From Marivivens aquimaris (GTDB taxonomy: Bacteria > Pseudomonadota > Alphaproteobacteria > Rhodobacterales > Rhodobacteraceae), in the NCBI RefSeq assembly GCF_015220045.1, contig NZ_JADBGB010000001.1, forward strand, positions 1,889,001-1,953,000: 64,000 bases of DNA, read 5' to 3'. The first letter of the stretch is position 1. Every line of letters starts with the position of its first letter. This document shows, in pieces, positions 45,747 to 53,367 of this stretch. The translations under genes and the position numbers were made by a program. The notes below the pieces were generated by a model. That model saw nothing but the letters and a program-made list of their open reading frames with translations. It was not told the origin of the DNA and searched no databases.

Positions 45747-47291
45747 ATGAAACCCATTCGACTTGTCTCCGGCTTTCTCACTGTCGGTCTGTGGACGCTT
45801 GCGTCCCGCTTGATGGGTTTTGTGCGCGACATCATGATCGCCGCCTACCTCGGCACCGGCCCTGTCGCCGAAGCGTTCCTGATCGCTTTTTCACTGCCCA
45901 ACATGTTCCGCCGCTTCTTTGCCGAGGGTGCGTTTAACATGGCGTTCGTGCCGATGTTTTCGAAGAAATTCGAAGCGGGCGAGGATGCGGAGAAGTTCGC
46001 CAATGACGCCTTCACCGGCCTCGCAACAGTCCTGATCGTCTTCACTGTGATTGCGATGGCAGCGATGCCGTGGCTCGTGCTGGCGATGGCGTCGGGCTTT
46101 GCAGGTGACGAGCGGTTCGACCTCGCGGTCGATTATGGCCGTATCGCGTTCCCCTATATCCTGTTCATCTCGCTGGCTGCTTTGCTATCGGGCGTGCTGA
46201 ACTCCATCGGTCGCTTCACAGCTGCCGCTGCTGCGCCTGTTCTGCTGAACGTGCTGTTTATTGCAGGCATGGTTCTGGGACACGCGCTCGGTTGGCCCGT
46301 TGGTGACACGTTGGTCTGGACCGTGCCGCTCGCCGGTTTCGCGCAAATGGCGCTAGTCTGGTACGCGGCGCATAAAGCGGGCTTCACGCTGCGCTTCACC
46401 CGTCCGAAGTTCACGCCGGAGCTGAAGCGCCTTGCGATCATCGCAGCTCCCGCTGCGCTTTCGGGCGGTGTCGTTCAGGTCAATTTGCTCATCGGTCGCC
46501 AGATCGCCAGCTTCTTTGACGGAGCCGTCGCGTGGCTGTCCTACGCCGATCGCCTCTATCAACTGCCGCTCGGCGTGGTTGGCATTGCGATTGGCGTGGT
46601 ACTCCTCCCCGACCTTTCCCGCCGTTTGCGTGGCGGTGATATCGACGGCAGCCGCGATGCGTTCAACCGTGCTTGCGAGATGTCGCTGGCGCTGACCGTC
46701 CCCGCTGCCGTTGCGCTGATGGTCATTCCTGTGCCGCTGGTGCAGGTACTTTTCGAGCGCGGCGCGTTCGGCAGTGACGACACGATGAACACCGCAATTG
46801 CGGTCGCCGTCTATGGCCTCGGCCTGCCCGCGTTCGTCATGCAGAAAACGCTCCAGCCGCTGTTCTTTGCGCGTGAAGATACCCGCCGTCCGTTCTACAT
46901 CGCGCTGGCCTCGCTGGCCATTACCACCACGGCGGCGATCGGCCTTGCGCCGTTCATTGGCTTCATCGCCTCGGCAATTGCGACGACGCTTTCGGCATGG
47001 GTAGCTGTGCTGATCCTCTGGATCATGTCGCGCCCGATGGGTGAAGCCGCGCAGTTCGACGCCCGCTTCAAGCGCCGCATCTGGCGGATCGTTCTTGCAT
47101 CATTCGCGATGGGCGCCGTGCTCTGGTTCAGCTACGGCAGTGCGGCATTCTTCTTCGGCCTGCCGCACGTCCGGTATCTGGCACTCTTCATCCTCGTGAT
47201 GATCGGCATGGTTAGCTACTTCATCGTCGGCCAGCTCATCGGCGCGTTCCGTATTCGGGAATTTGCCGGAGCGTTCCGCCGCAGCCGTTAA
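45747..47291 (+). CDS. murJ: lipid II flippase MurJ
   Basis: Flips lipid II across the inner membrane for peptidoglycan synthesis (514 aa, about 14 helices). The N-terminus SRLMGFVRDIMIAAYLGTG and RRFFAEGAFNMAFVPMF are MviN/MurJ signatures, including the essential Arg residues. The stop is directly adjacent to the convergent rhomboid-like stop, with no space for a terminator. Confidence 0.96.
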   Translation: MKPIRLVSGFLTVGLWTLASRLMGFVRDIMIAAYLGTGPVAEAFLIAFSLPNMFRRFFAEGAFNMAFVPMFSKKFEAGEDAEKFANDAFTGLATVLIVFTVIAMAAMPWLVLAMASGFAGDERFDLAVDYGRIAFPYILFISLAALLSGVLNSIGRFTAAAAAPVLLNVLFIAGMVLGHALGWPVGDTLVWTVPLAGFAQMALVWYAAHKAGFTLRFTRPKFTPELKRLAIIAAPAALSGGVVQVNLLIGRQIASFFDGAVAWLSYADRLYQLPLGVVGIAIGVVLLPDLSRRLRGGDIDGSRDAFNRACEMSLALTVPAAVALMVIPVPLVQVLFERGAFGSDDTMNTAIAVAVYGLGLPAFVMQKTLQPLFFAREDTRRPFYIALASLAITTTAAIGLAPFIGFIASAIATTLSAWVAVLILWIMSRPMGEAAQFDARFKRRIWRIVLASFAMGAVLWFSYGSAAFFFGLPHVRYLALFILVMIGMVSYFIVGQLIGAFRIREFAGAFRRSR

Positions 47292-48011
47292 TCAGCGCTG
47301 ACGGATCCGTGCGAGGAAGCCTTGCCATCCGCCGGGTCCAACGAGCGGCGATAGGATCAATCCTGTCGCGAAACCGGCGAACTCCGATATGCCAAGATAG
47401 AGCATCATCGGGGTCGCATCGCCGCCGTACCCCATGAGGTAGATCAGCTTTACGAACAGGCCCCAGATGATCTGGATGACCAAGAGGATGCCGATCATGC
47501 TGAACGCCTTCCAACGGTTCGCGCCCTGCTGGCCAAGGCGAACCCACATGATGTGGGAAAACGCGCCGATCAGGCCGTAAACCGCTGGGTAGCCGCCGTA
47601 GTACGGCCAGTTTTCGGGCGCGATCAGTCCGAAGATCACTGCCGCTACGATGGCCGAGGAAAAGAACACCGTCACGACCGAGGCCCAGTGCCAGCGATCA
47701 CCGACGAACTTGCCGACCGCCAGAGTGATGACGGCAGCAAAGCCAGCGTGCATCAGGCTGCTATGGACGAACGGGTACGTGACATAACGGTAGAGGTAGT
47801 CAAACGGGAACGTCCCGCGCGCAAACATCTCGTGCTGGATGGCGGGGAAAAAGCCGAAGTCGTTGATCGTATCCGCGCGCCAGCCGACGCCCTGCGCACC
47901 GCCCGCCAGACCGGCGGTTGCCAGTTGCATCACCAGTTCGATCCCGACCATCAGCAGCGCTAGCACCAGAACTGCAGGCGGAATGGGATTAATGACTCGT
48001 TCCTGCTCCAT
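47292..48011 (-). CDS. rhomboid-family membrane protein lacking catalytic residues
   Basis: 239 aa, six or so membrane helices, with the rhomboid-like layout: VTYPFVHSSLMHAG in helix 2, PAVYGLIGAFSH in helix 4 and EFAGFATG in helix 6. In active rhomboids these are HxxxN, GxSG and HxxG; here the Asn position is Ala92, the Ser position is Tyr141 and the His position is Glu210. It is therefore a pseudoprotease by sequence. Start at 48011 with a GGAGG Shine-Dalgarno; a longer in-frame start at 48038 is rejected. From memory, related proteins without Ser occur across Rhodobacteraceae. Confidence 0.8.
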   Translation of the reverse strand: MEQERVINPIPPAVLVLALLMVGIELVMQLATAGLAGGAQGVGWRADTINDFGFFPAIQHEMFARGTFPFDYLYRYVTYPFVHSSLMHAGFAAVITLAVGKFVGDRWHWASVVTVFFSSAIVAAVIFGLIAPENWPYYGGYPAVYGLIGAFSHIMWVRLGQQGANRWKAFSMIGILLVIQIIWGLFVKLIYLMGYGGDATPMMLYLGISEFAGFATGLILSPLVGPGGWQGFLARIRQR

Positions 48012-48102
48012 TGTCTCGCCTCCGTGGACACATCGCATTGACGCGACTTTTCCCCCTCGGTAAGCCTTCGCGCACTGTAAATCCAGACCCGGAAGGTTTC
48101 AG

Positions 48103-49128
48103 ATGACCGATAACAATTTCACGCCCCGCGTGTTCTCTGGCATCAAACCCTCGGGCGGGCTGACCCTTGGCAACTATCTCGGCGCGATCAAACGCTTCGT
48201 GGATATGCAGGGCGGCCAGTTCGAGACGATCTATTGCGTGGTAGACCTCCACGCGATCACCGTCTGGCAGGATCCCAAGGAACTGGCGAACGCGACCCGT
48301 GAAGTTGCCGCTGGCTACCTTGCCTCGGGCATCGATCCCGAGAAGTCGATCCTGTTCAATCAGGCGCAGGTCGCGGAACACGCCGAGCTGGGCTGGATTT
48401 TCAACTGCGTCGCCCGCGTGGGCTGGATGAACCGCATGACGCAGTTCAAGGATAAGGCCGGTTCGGGCAAGGACGCTGAAAAGGCCTCGCTCGGCCTTTA
48501 TGCCTACCCGTCCCTGATGGCGGCCGACATTTTGCTCTATCACGCGACCCACGTTCCGGTCGGCGAGGACCAGAAGCAGCACGTCGAACTGACCCGCGAC
48601 ATCGCAAAGAAGTTCAACCACGACTTCAAAGTCGACTTCTTCCCCGAGACCACTCCGGTCATCGAAGGCCCTGCCATGCGCGTAATGAACCTGCGCGATG
48701 GTTCGAAAAAGATGTCGAAGTCGGGCGAGAGCGACATGGAACGCATCAACATGACTGATGATGCTGACCAGATCGCCAAGAAGTTCAAGAAGGCGAAGTC
48801 CGATGCCGAACCGTTGCCGGAAACGCTGGAAGGTCTGACGGACCGTCCGGAGGCGCGCAACCTCGTCAACATCTATGCCGCGCTCAACGATATGACCAAC
48901 GAACAGGTCATTACAGAGTACGCGGGCGCAGGTTGGGGCAAGTTCAAACCGGCCCTCGCCGATCTCGCTGTTGAAAAGCTTGCGCCGATCTCCACCGAGA
49001 TGAAGCGCCTGATGGACGATCCGGCTGAAATCGACCGCTTACTAACCCGCGGCGCTGACCGTGCCCGCGAGATTGCGCAGCCGATCCTGAAGCAAACCTA
49101 CGATATCGTCGGTCTTCTTCGCGGCTGA
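48103..49128 (+). CDS. trpS: tryptophanyl-tRNA synthetase
   Basis: Class I synthetase, 341 aa. The HIGH-equivalent is in [18 protein letters not shown] (about 10-27), the KMSKS loop is KKMSKSGES, and [16 protein letters not shown] is the usual TrpRS segment. It is divergent from the rhomboid-like gene. Confidence 0.96.
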   Translation: MTDNNFTPRVFSGIKPSGGLTLGNYLGAIKRFVDMQGGQFETIYCVVDLHAITVWQDPKELANATREVAAGYLASGIDPEKSILFNQAQVAEHAELGWIFNCVARVGWMNRMTQFKDKAGSGKDAEKASLGLYAYPSLMAADILLYHATHVPVGEDQKQHVELTRDIAKKFNHDFKVDFFPETTPVIEGPAMRVMNLRDGSKKMSKSGESDMERINMTDDADQIAKKFKKAKSDAEPLPETLEGLTDRPEARNLVNIYAALNDMTNEQVITEYAGAGWGKFKPALADLAVEKLAPISTEMKRLMDDPAEIDRLLTRGADRAREIAQPILKQTYDIVGLLRG

Positions 49129-49366
49129 CATCGAAGCGTCACATAGCTGAAACGGAATCAATGAACGCTGGCCTAGCCGGTGTTCCTGTCCGTCGCCGGT
49201 CCAAGTCCAGCGTGTCCCCGCTGGCAGAATACCTAGCGTCCACGCTTGCCCCGGCGTGGGCGCGCTTTTGTTTTTGAGGCTCACCCCAGAGGCGAAAGCG
49301 GCCGCCACAACGATCATTGCAAGTGACCGAAGCTTCCGACAATATCCCCGAACAAAGGGGACCTTC
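49129..49366. other. 238-bp gene-free interval with tandem hairpins
   Basis: No convincing ORF. It contains stem CCAGCG/CGCTGG (49207-49224) and then CCACGC/GCGTGG (49240-49259) followed by a T-rich stretch at 49266-49275. It could be the trpS 3' end and terminator, or a small RNA; the remaining part up to the GGGG Shine-Dalgarno near 49355 should hold the promoter of the universal stress gene. Confidence 0.5.
49240..49275 (+). terminator. Possible intrinsic terminator downstream of trpS
   Basis: A 6-bp GC stem with an 8-nt loop, followed by GCGCGC and then TTTTGTTTTT. The tract does not follow the stem directly, so strength is uncertain. Confidence 0.5.
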
Positions 49367-49822
49367 ATGCGTAAATTCCTAGTCGTGCTCGACGATAGCC
49401 GTGAATGTTTGAACGCCATGCGCTTCGCCGCGATGCGTGCGCACAATACTGGCGGCGGCGTCACCATCCTGTCGGTCATCACTCCCGACGAGTTCAATCA
49501 CTGGATTGGCGTGGGCGAGATCATGCGCGAAGAAGCGCGCGAGCGGATCGTGGCCCATTACGAGGTTTTCGCGAAGTGGATGCGCGACCGTCAGAACATC
49601 GACCCCGAATTGGTGATACGCGAAGGCGAGCCGGTCCCGCAGATTCTCGATGTTGTGAGTACGGATCCCGACATCGGTGTGTTAGTGCTTGGCGCAGGCG
49701 ACGATAAGAAGGGTCCTGGCCCTCTCGTAAGCCAACTGACGCGTCAATCGGGTAGTTTGCCCATCCCGATTACTATCGTTCCGGGCGATCTGAGCAAAGA
49801 AAAGCTCGAGATGATCACCTGA
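49367..49822 (+). CDS. universal stress protein (UspA family)
   Basis: 151 aa with the UspA fold: KFLVVLDDSRECLNAMRFA at the N-terminus and IGVLVLGAGDD with the C-terminal IPITIVPGDL. The classic G-2x-G-9x-G ATP site is only partly kept. The start is set by an AAGGGG Shine-Dalgarno 7-13 nt upstream; an in-frame start at 49256 runs through the hairpin region. It is likely monocistronic, with two terminators behind it. Confidence 0.9.
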   Translation: MRKFLVVLDDSRECLNAMRFAAMRAHNTGGGVTILSVITPDEFNHWIGVGEIMREEARERIVAHYEVFAKWMRDRQNIDPELVIREGEPVPQILDVVSTDPDIGVLVLGAGDDKKGPGPLVSQLTRQSGSLPIPITIVPGDLSKEKLEMIT

Positions 49823-49858
49823 GAAGAAAAAACATCGAAAAAATCTCAGTTTTTTTTT
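49819..49858 (+). terminator. Weak terminator after the universal stress gene
   Basis: A 6-bp stem CTGAGA/TCTCAG overlapping the stop codon, an A-rich 19-nt loop, then a run of nine T. Confidence 0.5.
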
Positions 49859-49863
49859 GGGTC

Positions 49864-49891
49864 AAGCGCGCAGTTTTCTGCGCGCTTTTTT
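49864..49891 (+). terminator. Strong intrinsic terminator
   Basis: A perfect 10-bp stem AAGCGCGCAG/CTGCGCGCTT with a TTTT loop and T6 tail; second of two tandem terminators. Confidence 0.92.
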
Positions 49892-50116
49892 GCCGGTTCC
49901 ATCCACTTCTGCGCGCTGATGCACACACGAGTGAATCGAAATGTCGGGAACCTCGCCAGAACTCCCGAGCACCTTAAAAGTTCAATTTTTTATAGCCAAA
50001 ATTGCAAAAATCTTTTCGACTTTTCGCCCCTTCACTCTCCGGAAATCAGGCACATATCGAATAGCACAAACGGCGCAATACACCGCGTCGCCCTTAGATA
50101 ACTGGAGTTATATATT

Positions 50117-50464
50117 ATGAAAAAGTTCACTCTTGCCGCTGCCGCCGCTGCTACCATGATCGCTTCGAGCGCTTTCGCTCTGAGCAGCGCTGACGCTTAC
50201 TTCGACGAAGCCGACAACGTCGTTCTGGGTTCGGAAATCACCCTGGAAACCGTAATGGCTCCCGCTGATGGCGTCATCTCGATCTACGACTACTCGGGTA
50301 ACGAGCAGGGCGCCCTGCTGGGTACCGACCTGATCGACGGTGGCCTGACTTCGAACGTTGTTGTCGACATCGACGACTACTCGACCACTGACCAGATCCT
50401 CGTCACCCTGACCGTGGACGGTGAAGTTGTCGCTTCGAAGACCATGTACACCACCGACATGTAA
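50117..50464 (+). CDS. small secreted protein, DUF7282-like beta-sandwich
   Basis: 115 aa: a Sec signal (MKKFTLAAAAAATMIASSAFA) and a very acidic mature domain of about 94 residues, rich in Asp/Glu/Thr/Val and without Cys. The pattern VMAPADGVISIYD, then GALLGTDLIDGG and VVVDIDD resembles the DUF7282 beta-sandwich known mainly from haloarchaea; this is my recollection of the pattern, not a search result. The gene stands alone between terminators with an AT-rich 5' leader of over 200 bp and a GGAG Shine-Dalgarno. Preferred codons suggest high expression. Confidence 0.75.
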   Translation: MKKFTLAAAAAATMIASSAFALSSADAYFDEADNVVLGSEITLETVMAPADGVISIYDYSGNEQGALLGTDLIDGGLTSNVVVDIDDYSTTDQILVTLTVDGEVVASKTMYTTDM

Positions 50465-50485
50465 TTCGTTTTCGGATTACTCCGG

Positions 50486-50516
50486 AAGAGGGTCGCCTTC
50501 GGCGGCCCTTTTTCTT
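50486..50516 (+). terminator. Intrinsic terminator after the small secreted protein gene
   Basis: A 9-bp stem AGGGTCGCC/GGCGGCCCT (one G-U pair) with a TTC loop, followed by TTTTTC. Confidence 0.85.
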
Positions 50517-50592
50517 TTTAGAATTGTTCTAAACATTGACATTCCCGATGGCTCCCACCATTTTACAACCCTGACAGAAAGGGTTGGCCATC

Positions 50593-51159
50593 ATGTTTAT
50601 CCAGACCGAATCCACGCCGAACCCGGCGACGCTGAAATTCCTTCCGGGCCAGACCGTACTCGAAGCAGGCACCGCCGATTTCCCGAGCGCGACCGCCGCT
50701 GAGAAATCCCCGCTGGCCAGCCGCATTTTCGCGACCGGCGGCATTGCTGGTGTGTTCTTCGGCAACGATTTCGTAACCGTCACCAAAGAGGACTCGGTCG
50801 AGTGGGACCATATCAAGCCTGCGATCCTCGGCGCGATTATGGAGCACTTCCAGTCTGGCGCTTCGGCCATCGAAGGCACCGACGCGAGTGGTGGCCACAA
50901 CTCCGAACACGTTGCGGAAGAAGACGTGGCTGTTGTCGAACAGATCAAAGAGCTTCTCGATACCCGCGTGCGCCCGGCCGTTGCGCAGGATGGCGGCGAC
51001 ATTACGTTCCACGGCTTTGACCGCGGCGTTGTCTATCTGCACATGCAGGGCGCTTGCGCCGGTTGCCCCTCGTCTACTCTCACGCTGAAGATGGGCATCG
51101 AAAACCTGCTGCGCCACTACGTTCCTGAAGTGCTCGAGGTCCGCCCCGTTGCGGTTTGA
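50593..51159 (+). CDS. NifU-domain (Nfu-type) iron-sulfur carrier
   Basis: 188 aa. The N-terminal Nfu_N domain starts MFIQTESTPNPATLKFLPG and the C-terminal NifU domain has the cluster-binding CAGC (Cys155 and Cys158) in MQGACAGCPSS. It delivers 4Fe-4S clusters to client apoproteins in the cytoplasm. A TTG three codons earlier is in frame but less likely than this ATG. It overlaps the following tsaB start by 11 nt. Confidence 0.93.
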   Translation: MFIQTESTPNPATLKFLPGQTVLEAGTADFPSATAAEKSPLASRIFATGGIAGVFFGNDFVTVTKEDSVEWDHIKPAILGAIMEHFQSGASAIEGTDASGGHNSEHVAEEDVAVVEQIKELLDTRVRPAVAQDGGDITFHGFDRGVVYLHMQGACAGCPSSTLTLKMGIENLLRHYVPEVLEVRPVAV

Positions 51160-51733
51160 TCGACCAGTACTGGCTTTTGATACATCGGCGGCGCATTGCG
51201 CCGCCGCTTTGTTATTGGCCGACGGCACCGTGCATACGCGGGTCGAAGAGATGTCCAAGGGACAGGCCGAGCGCCTGATGCCTTTGGTCGAAGAACTGCT
51301 GACGGAACATCACCTGAAAATGGCCGACCTCGGCGCGATTGGCGTGGGTATTGGCCCCGGTAATTTCACCGGCATTCGTATTTCCGTCTCCGCCGCCCGA
51401 GGCATCGCGCTCGGCCTCGGCATTCCGGCGATCGGTGTCGACGGATTTGATGCCCGCGCCTATGGCAGCGAAGGCCCCGTTACCACTGTGATCTCTGCGC
51501 CGCGCGGTCAGGTTTACGTCCGTGATGATAACAGCGCGCCGGAGATGCGCAGCGCTGAAGACGCCTCGCCCTACCCCATCGTGCCAGAGCCGACAGCCCA
51601 TCAGCTCATCGAGAATGTCGCCCGCATCGCCGCGGAGCGCGCAACGACCAAGCAGCCGCGCCCTGCCCCGCTCTATGTTCGCGCTGCAGACGCCGCCCCG
51701 CCGCGCGATGCAGCCCCGAAAATTCTGACATGA
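51149..51733 (+). CDS. tsaB: tRNA threonylcarbamoyladenosine biosynthesis protein TsaB
   Basis: 194 aa, ASKHA fold: VLAFDTSAAHCAAALL (7-22), GVGIGPGNFTGIRIS and EEMSKGQAERLMPLVEELL match TsaB, the scaffold partner of TsaD in t6A synthesis. The start appears to be TTG at 51149, inside the NifU gene; no ATG or GTG is placed well nearby. It overlaps rimI by ATGA, the usual tsaB-rimI pairing. Confidence 0.9.
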   Translation: MRFDRPVLAFDTSAAHCAAALLLADGTVHTRVEEMSKGQAERLMPLVEELLTEHHLKMADLGAIGVGIGPGNFTGIRISVSAARGIALGLGIPAIGVDGFDARAYGSEGPVTTVISAPRGQVYVRDDNSAPEMRSAEDASPYPIVPEPTAHQLIENVARIAAERATTKQPRPAPLYVRAADAAPPRDAAPKILT

Positions 51734-52149
51734 TCACGGACCGGATGGCCGACATCCACGCGCGGAGCTTCACTGTGCCCCGCCCGTGGTCTGCGAAGGA
51801 ATTGGACAGCTTCAGATCGGACCCGAAGGTGGTCACGGTCAGTACGGACAATGGCTTTGCTATGGGACAGGTCATTCTGGATGAGGCCGAAGTTCTGACA
51901 GTCGCCGTCGATCCTCATGCGCGCCGCGCCGGCGAGGGACGCAAGCTGATGACGGAGCTACTCTCAGCGGTGCAAGCCCGCGGCGTGACGCGCGTTTTTT
52001 TGGAAGTGAACGTCAACAACTCTGCCGCGATCGCACTGTACCGCAGTTTCGGATTCTCTGATTCGGGATTGCGCCGCGGGTACTACGCGGTAGGTGACGG
52101 AACGTCACATGATGCATTACTCATGCAGGTTACACTAAAGGCGGCGTAA
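51730..52149 (+). CDS. rimI: ribosomal protein S18-alanine N-acetyltransferase-like GNAT
   Basis: 139 aa, GNAT fold. The acetyl-CoA motif A is VAVDPHARRAGEGRKLM and motif B is VFLEVNVNNSAAIALYRSFGF. Coupled to tsaB (ATGA), which supports the RimI assignment, although the protein it acetylates is inferred. Confidence 0.85.
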   Translation: MITDRMADIHARSFTVPRPWSAKELDSFRSDPKVVTVSTDNGFAMGQVILDEAEVLTVAVDPHARRAGEGRKLMTELLSAVQARGVTRVFLEVNVNNSAAIALYRSFGFSDSGLRRGYYAVGDGTSHDALLMQVTLKAA

Positions 52150-52151
52150 AC

Positions 52152-52169
52152 TTTGATCACGCGATCAAA
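52152..52169. promoter_or_regulatory. Perfect inverted repeat TTTGATC-N4-GATCAAA upstream of the BMP operon
   Basis: 7-bp arms around ACGC, with a further ATCAAA half site 11 bp downstream (52175-52180), i.e. one helical turn. It lies 127 bp before the BMP gene start and just after rimI. It probably binds a dimeric repressor or activator of nucleoside uptake; no matching copy was noticed at the xdh operon. Confidence 0.45.
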
Positions 52170-52296
52170 TCTCTATCAAATGACGCGAGATTCAGGTTGA
52201 CCCTGTCGCTTACCCGCGCCTCTAATTAAGGCAGACACGAAGATGTCGAGGACCGACCAGTAAGGACGGTCCCACAATCCAGTTGGGAGAATAACC

Positions 52297-53292
52297 ATGA
52301 GCCTCTTCACCAAATTCCTCGGCGCATCGACCGCGCTGGCCCTGACCGCAGGCGCCGCCATGGCCGATCCCGCCGTGATCTTCGATCTCGGTGGTAAGTT
52401 CGACAAATCGTTCAACGAAGCAGCCTTCACCGGCGCGCAGCGTTGGGCCGAAGAAACCGGCGGCAGCTTTGCCGAAACCGAAATCACCTCGGACGCTCAG
52501 CGTGAGCAGGCAATTCGCCGCTTCGCCGAAGACGGCTACAACCCGATCGTCATGGCTGGCTTCTCGTGGGGCACCCCGCTGGCAACCGTTGCTGCTGATT
52601 ATCCGGATATCAAGTTCACCATCATCGACTCGGTCACCGATGCTCCGAACGTCCGTTCGGTCGTCTTCAACGAGCACGAAGGTTCGTACCTCGTCGGTAT
52701 GCTGGCAGCTATGGCGTCGGAAGACGGCACCGTTGGCTTCATCGGCGGCATGGACATCCCGCTCATCCGCAAGTTCGCTTGTGGCTACGCACAGGGCGTT
52801 CTGGCTGTGAACCCGGACGCGACCGTCATCGCCAACATGACCGGTACTACTCCGGCAGCTTGGAACGATCCGGTTAAAGGTTCGGAACTGACCCTCGGCC
52901 AGATCAGCCAAGGCGCTGACGTAATCTACGCAGCTGCTGGCGGCACCGGCGTTGGTGTTCTCCAGACCGCAGCCGACCAGGGCGTTTACTCGATCGGCGT
53001 CGACTCGAACCAGAACTACATGCAGCCGGGTTCGGTTCTGACCTCGATGCTCAAGCGCGTCGACAACGCTGTTTACGATGCCTTCTCGGCCGGTACCGAC
53101 GTTGAAGTCGGCCTGCAGGTCATGGGCCTCGACAACGACGGTGTTGGCTACGCTCTCGACGAGTACAACGAAGAGCTGATCACCGACGAAATGAAGGCAG
53201 CTGTCGAAGAAGCGACCGCTCAGATCGCTTCGGGCGAGCTGGCTGTTCACGACTACATGTCGGACGAAACCTGCCCGGTTCTGGACTTCTAA
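52297..53292 (+). CDS. BMP family nucleoside-binding protein (PnrA-like)
   Basis: A periplasmic receptor, 331 aa, with a Sec signal (MSLFTKFLGASTALALTAGAAMA). It carries the classical BMP segments DLGGKFDKSFNEAAFTGA, VFNEHEGSYLVGMLAA, FIGGMDIPLIRKF and GVDSNQNYMQPGSVLTSML, close to purine-nucleoside receptor PnrA. It is the first gene of an operon with an ABC ATPase, two permeases and a purine nucleoside phosphorylase, which makes nucleosides the likely ligand. A hairpin behind it can raise its level over the rest. Confidence 0.92.
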   Translation: MSLFTKFLGASTALALTAGAAMADPAVIFDLGGKFDKSFNEAAFTGAQRWAEETGGSFAETEITSDAQREQAIRRFAEDGYNPIVMAGFSWGTPLATVAADYPDIKFTIIDSVTDAPNVRSVVFNEHEGSYLVGMLAAMASEDGTVGFIGGMDIPLIRKFACGYAQGVLAVNPDATVIANMTGTTPAAWNDPVKGSELTLGQISQGADVIYAAAGGTGVGVLQTAADQGVYSIGVDSNQNYMQPGSVLTSMLKRVDNAVYDAFSAGTDVEVGLQVMGLDNDGVGYALDEYNEELITDEMKAAVEEATAQIASGELAVHDYMSDETCPVLDF

Positions 53293-53315
53293 TTCCAGCA
53301 CTATCTGATCACGAG

Positions 53316-53350
53316 GCCGCGCCGCATTGTTCGGCGCGGCTTTCGCTTTC
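53316..53350 (+). terminator. Partial terminator/processing hairpin between BMP gene and ATPase
   Basis: A perfect 9-bp stem GCCGCGCCG/CGGCGCGGC with a 7-nt loop and TTTCGCTTTC tail. The imperfect T-tract suggests partial readthrough into the transporter genes. Confidence 0.6.
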
Positions 53351-53367
53351 CGACCCGAGGGACAAGC

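Noticed and set aside
52152..52169. Possible FNR-type (TTGAT-N4-ATCAA) box before the BMP operon
   Set aside because: The spacing between TTGAT and ATCAA is 6, not 4, so it does not fit the FNR consensus; kept only as an unassigned palindrome.
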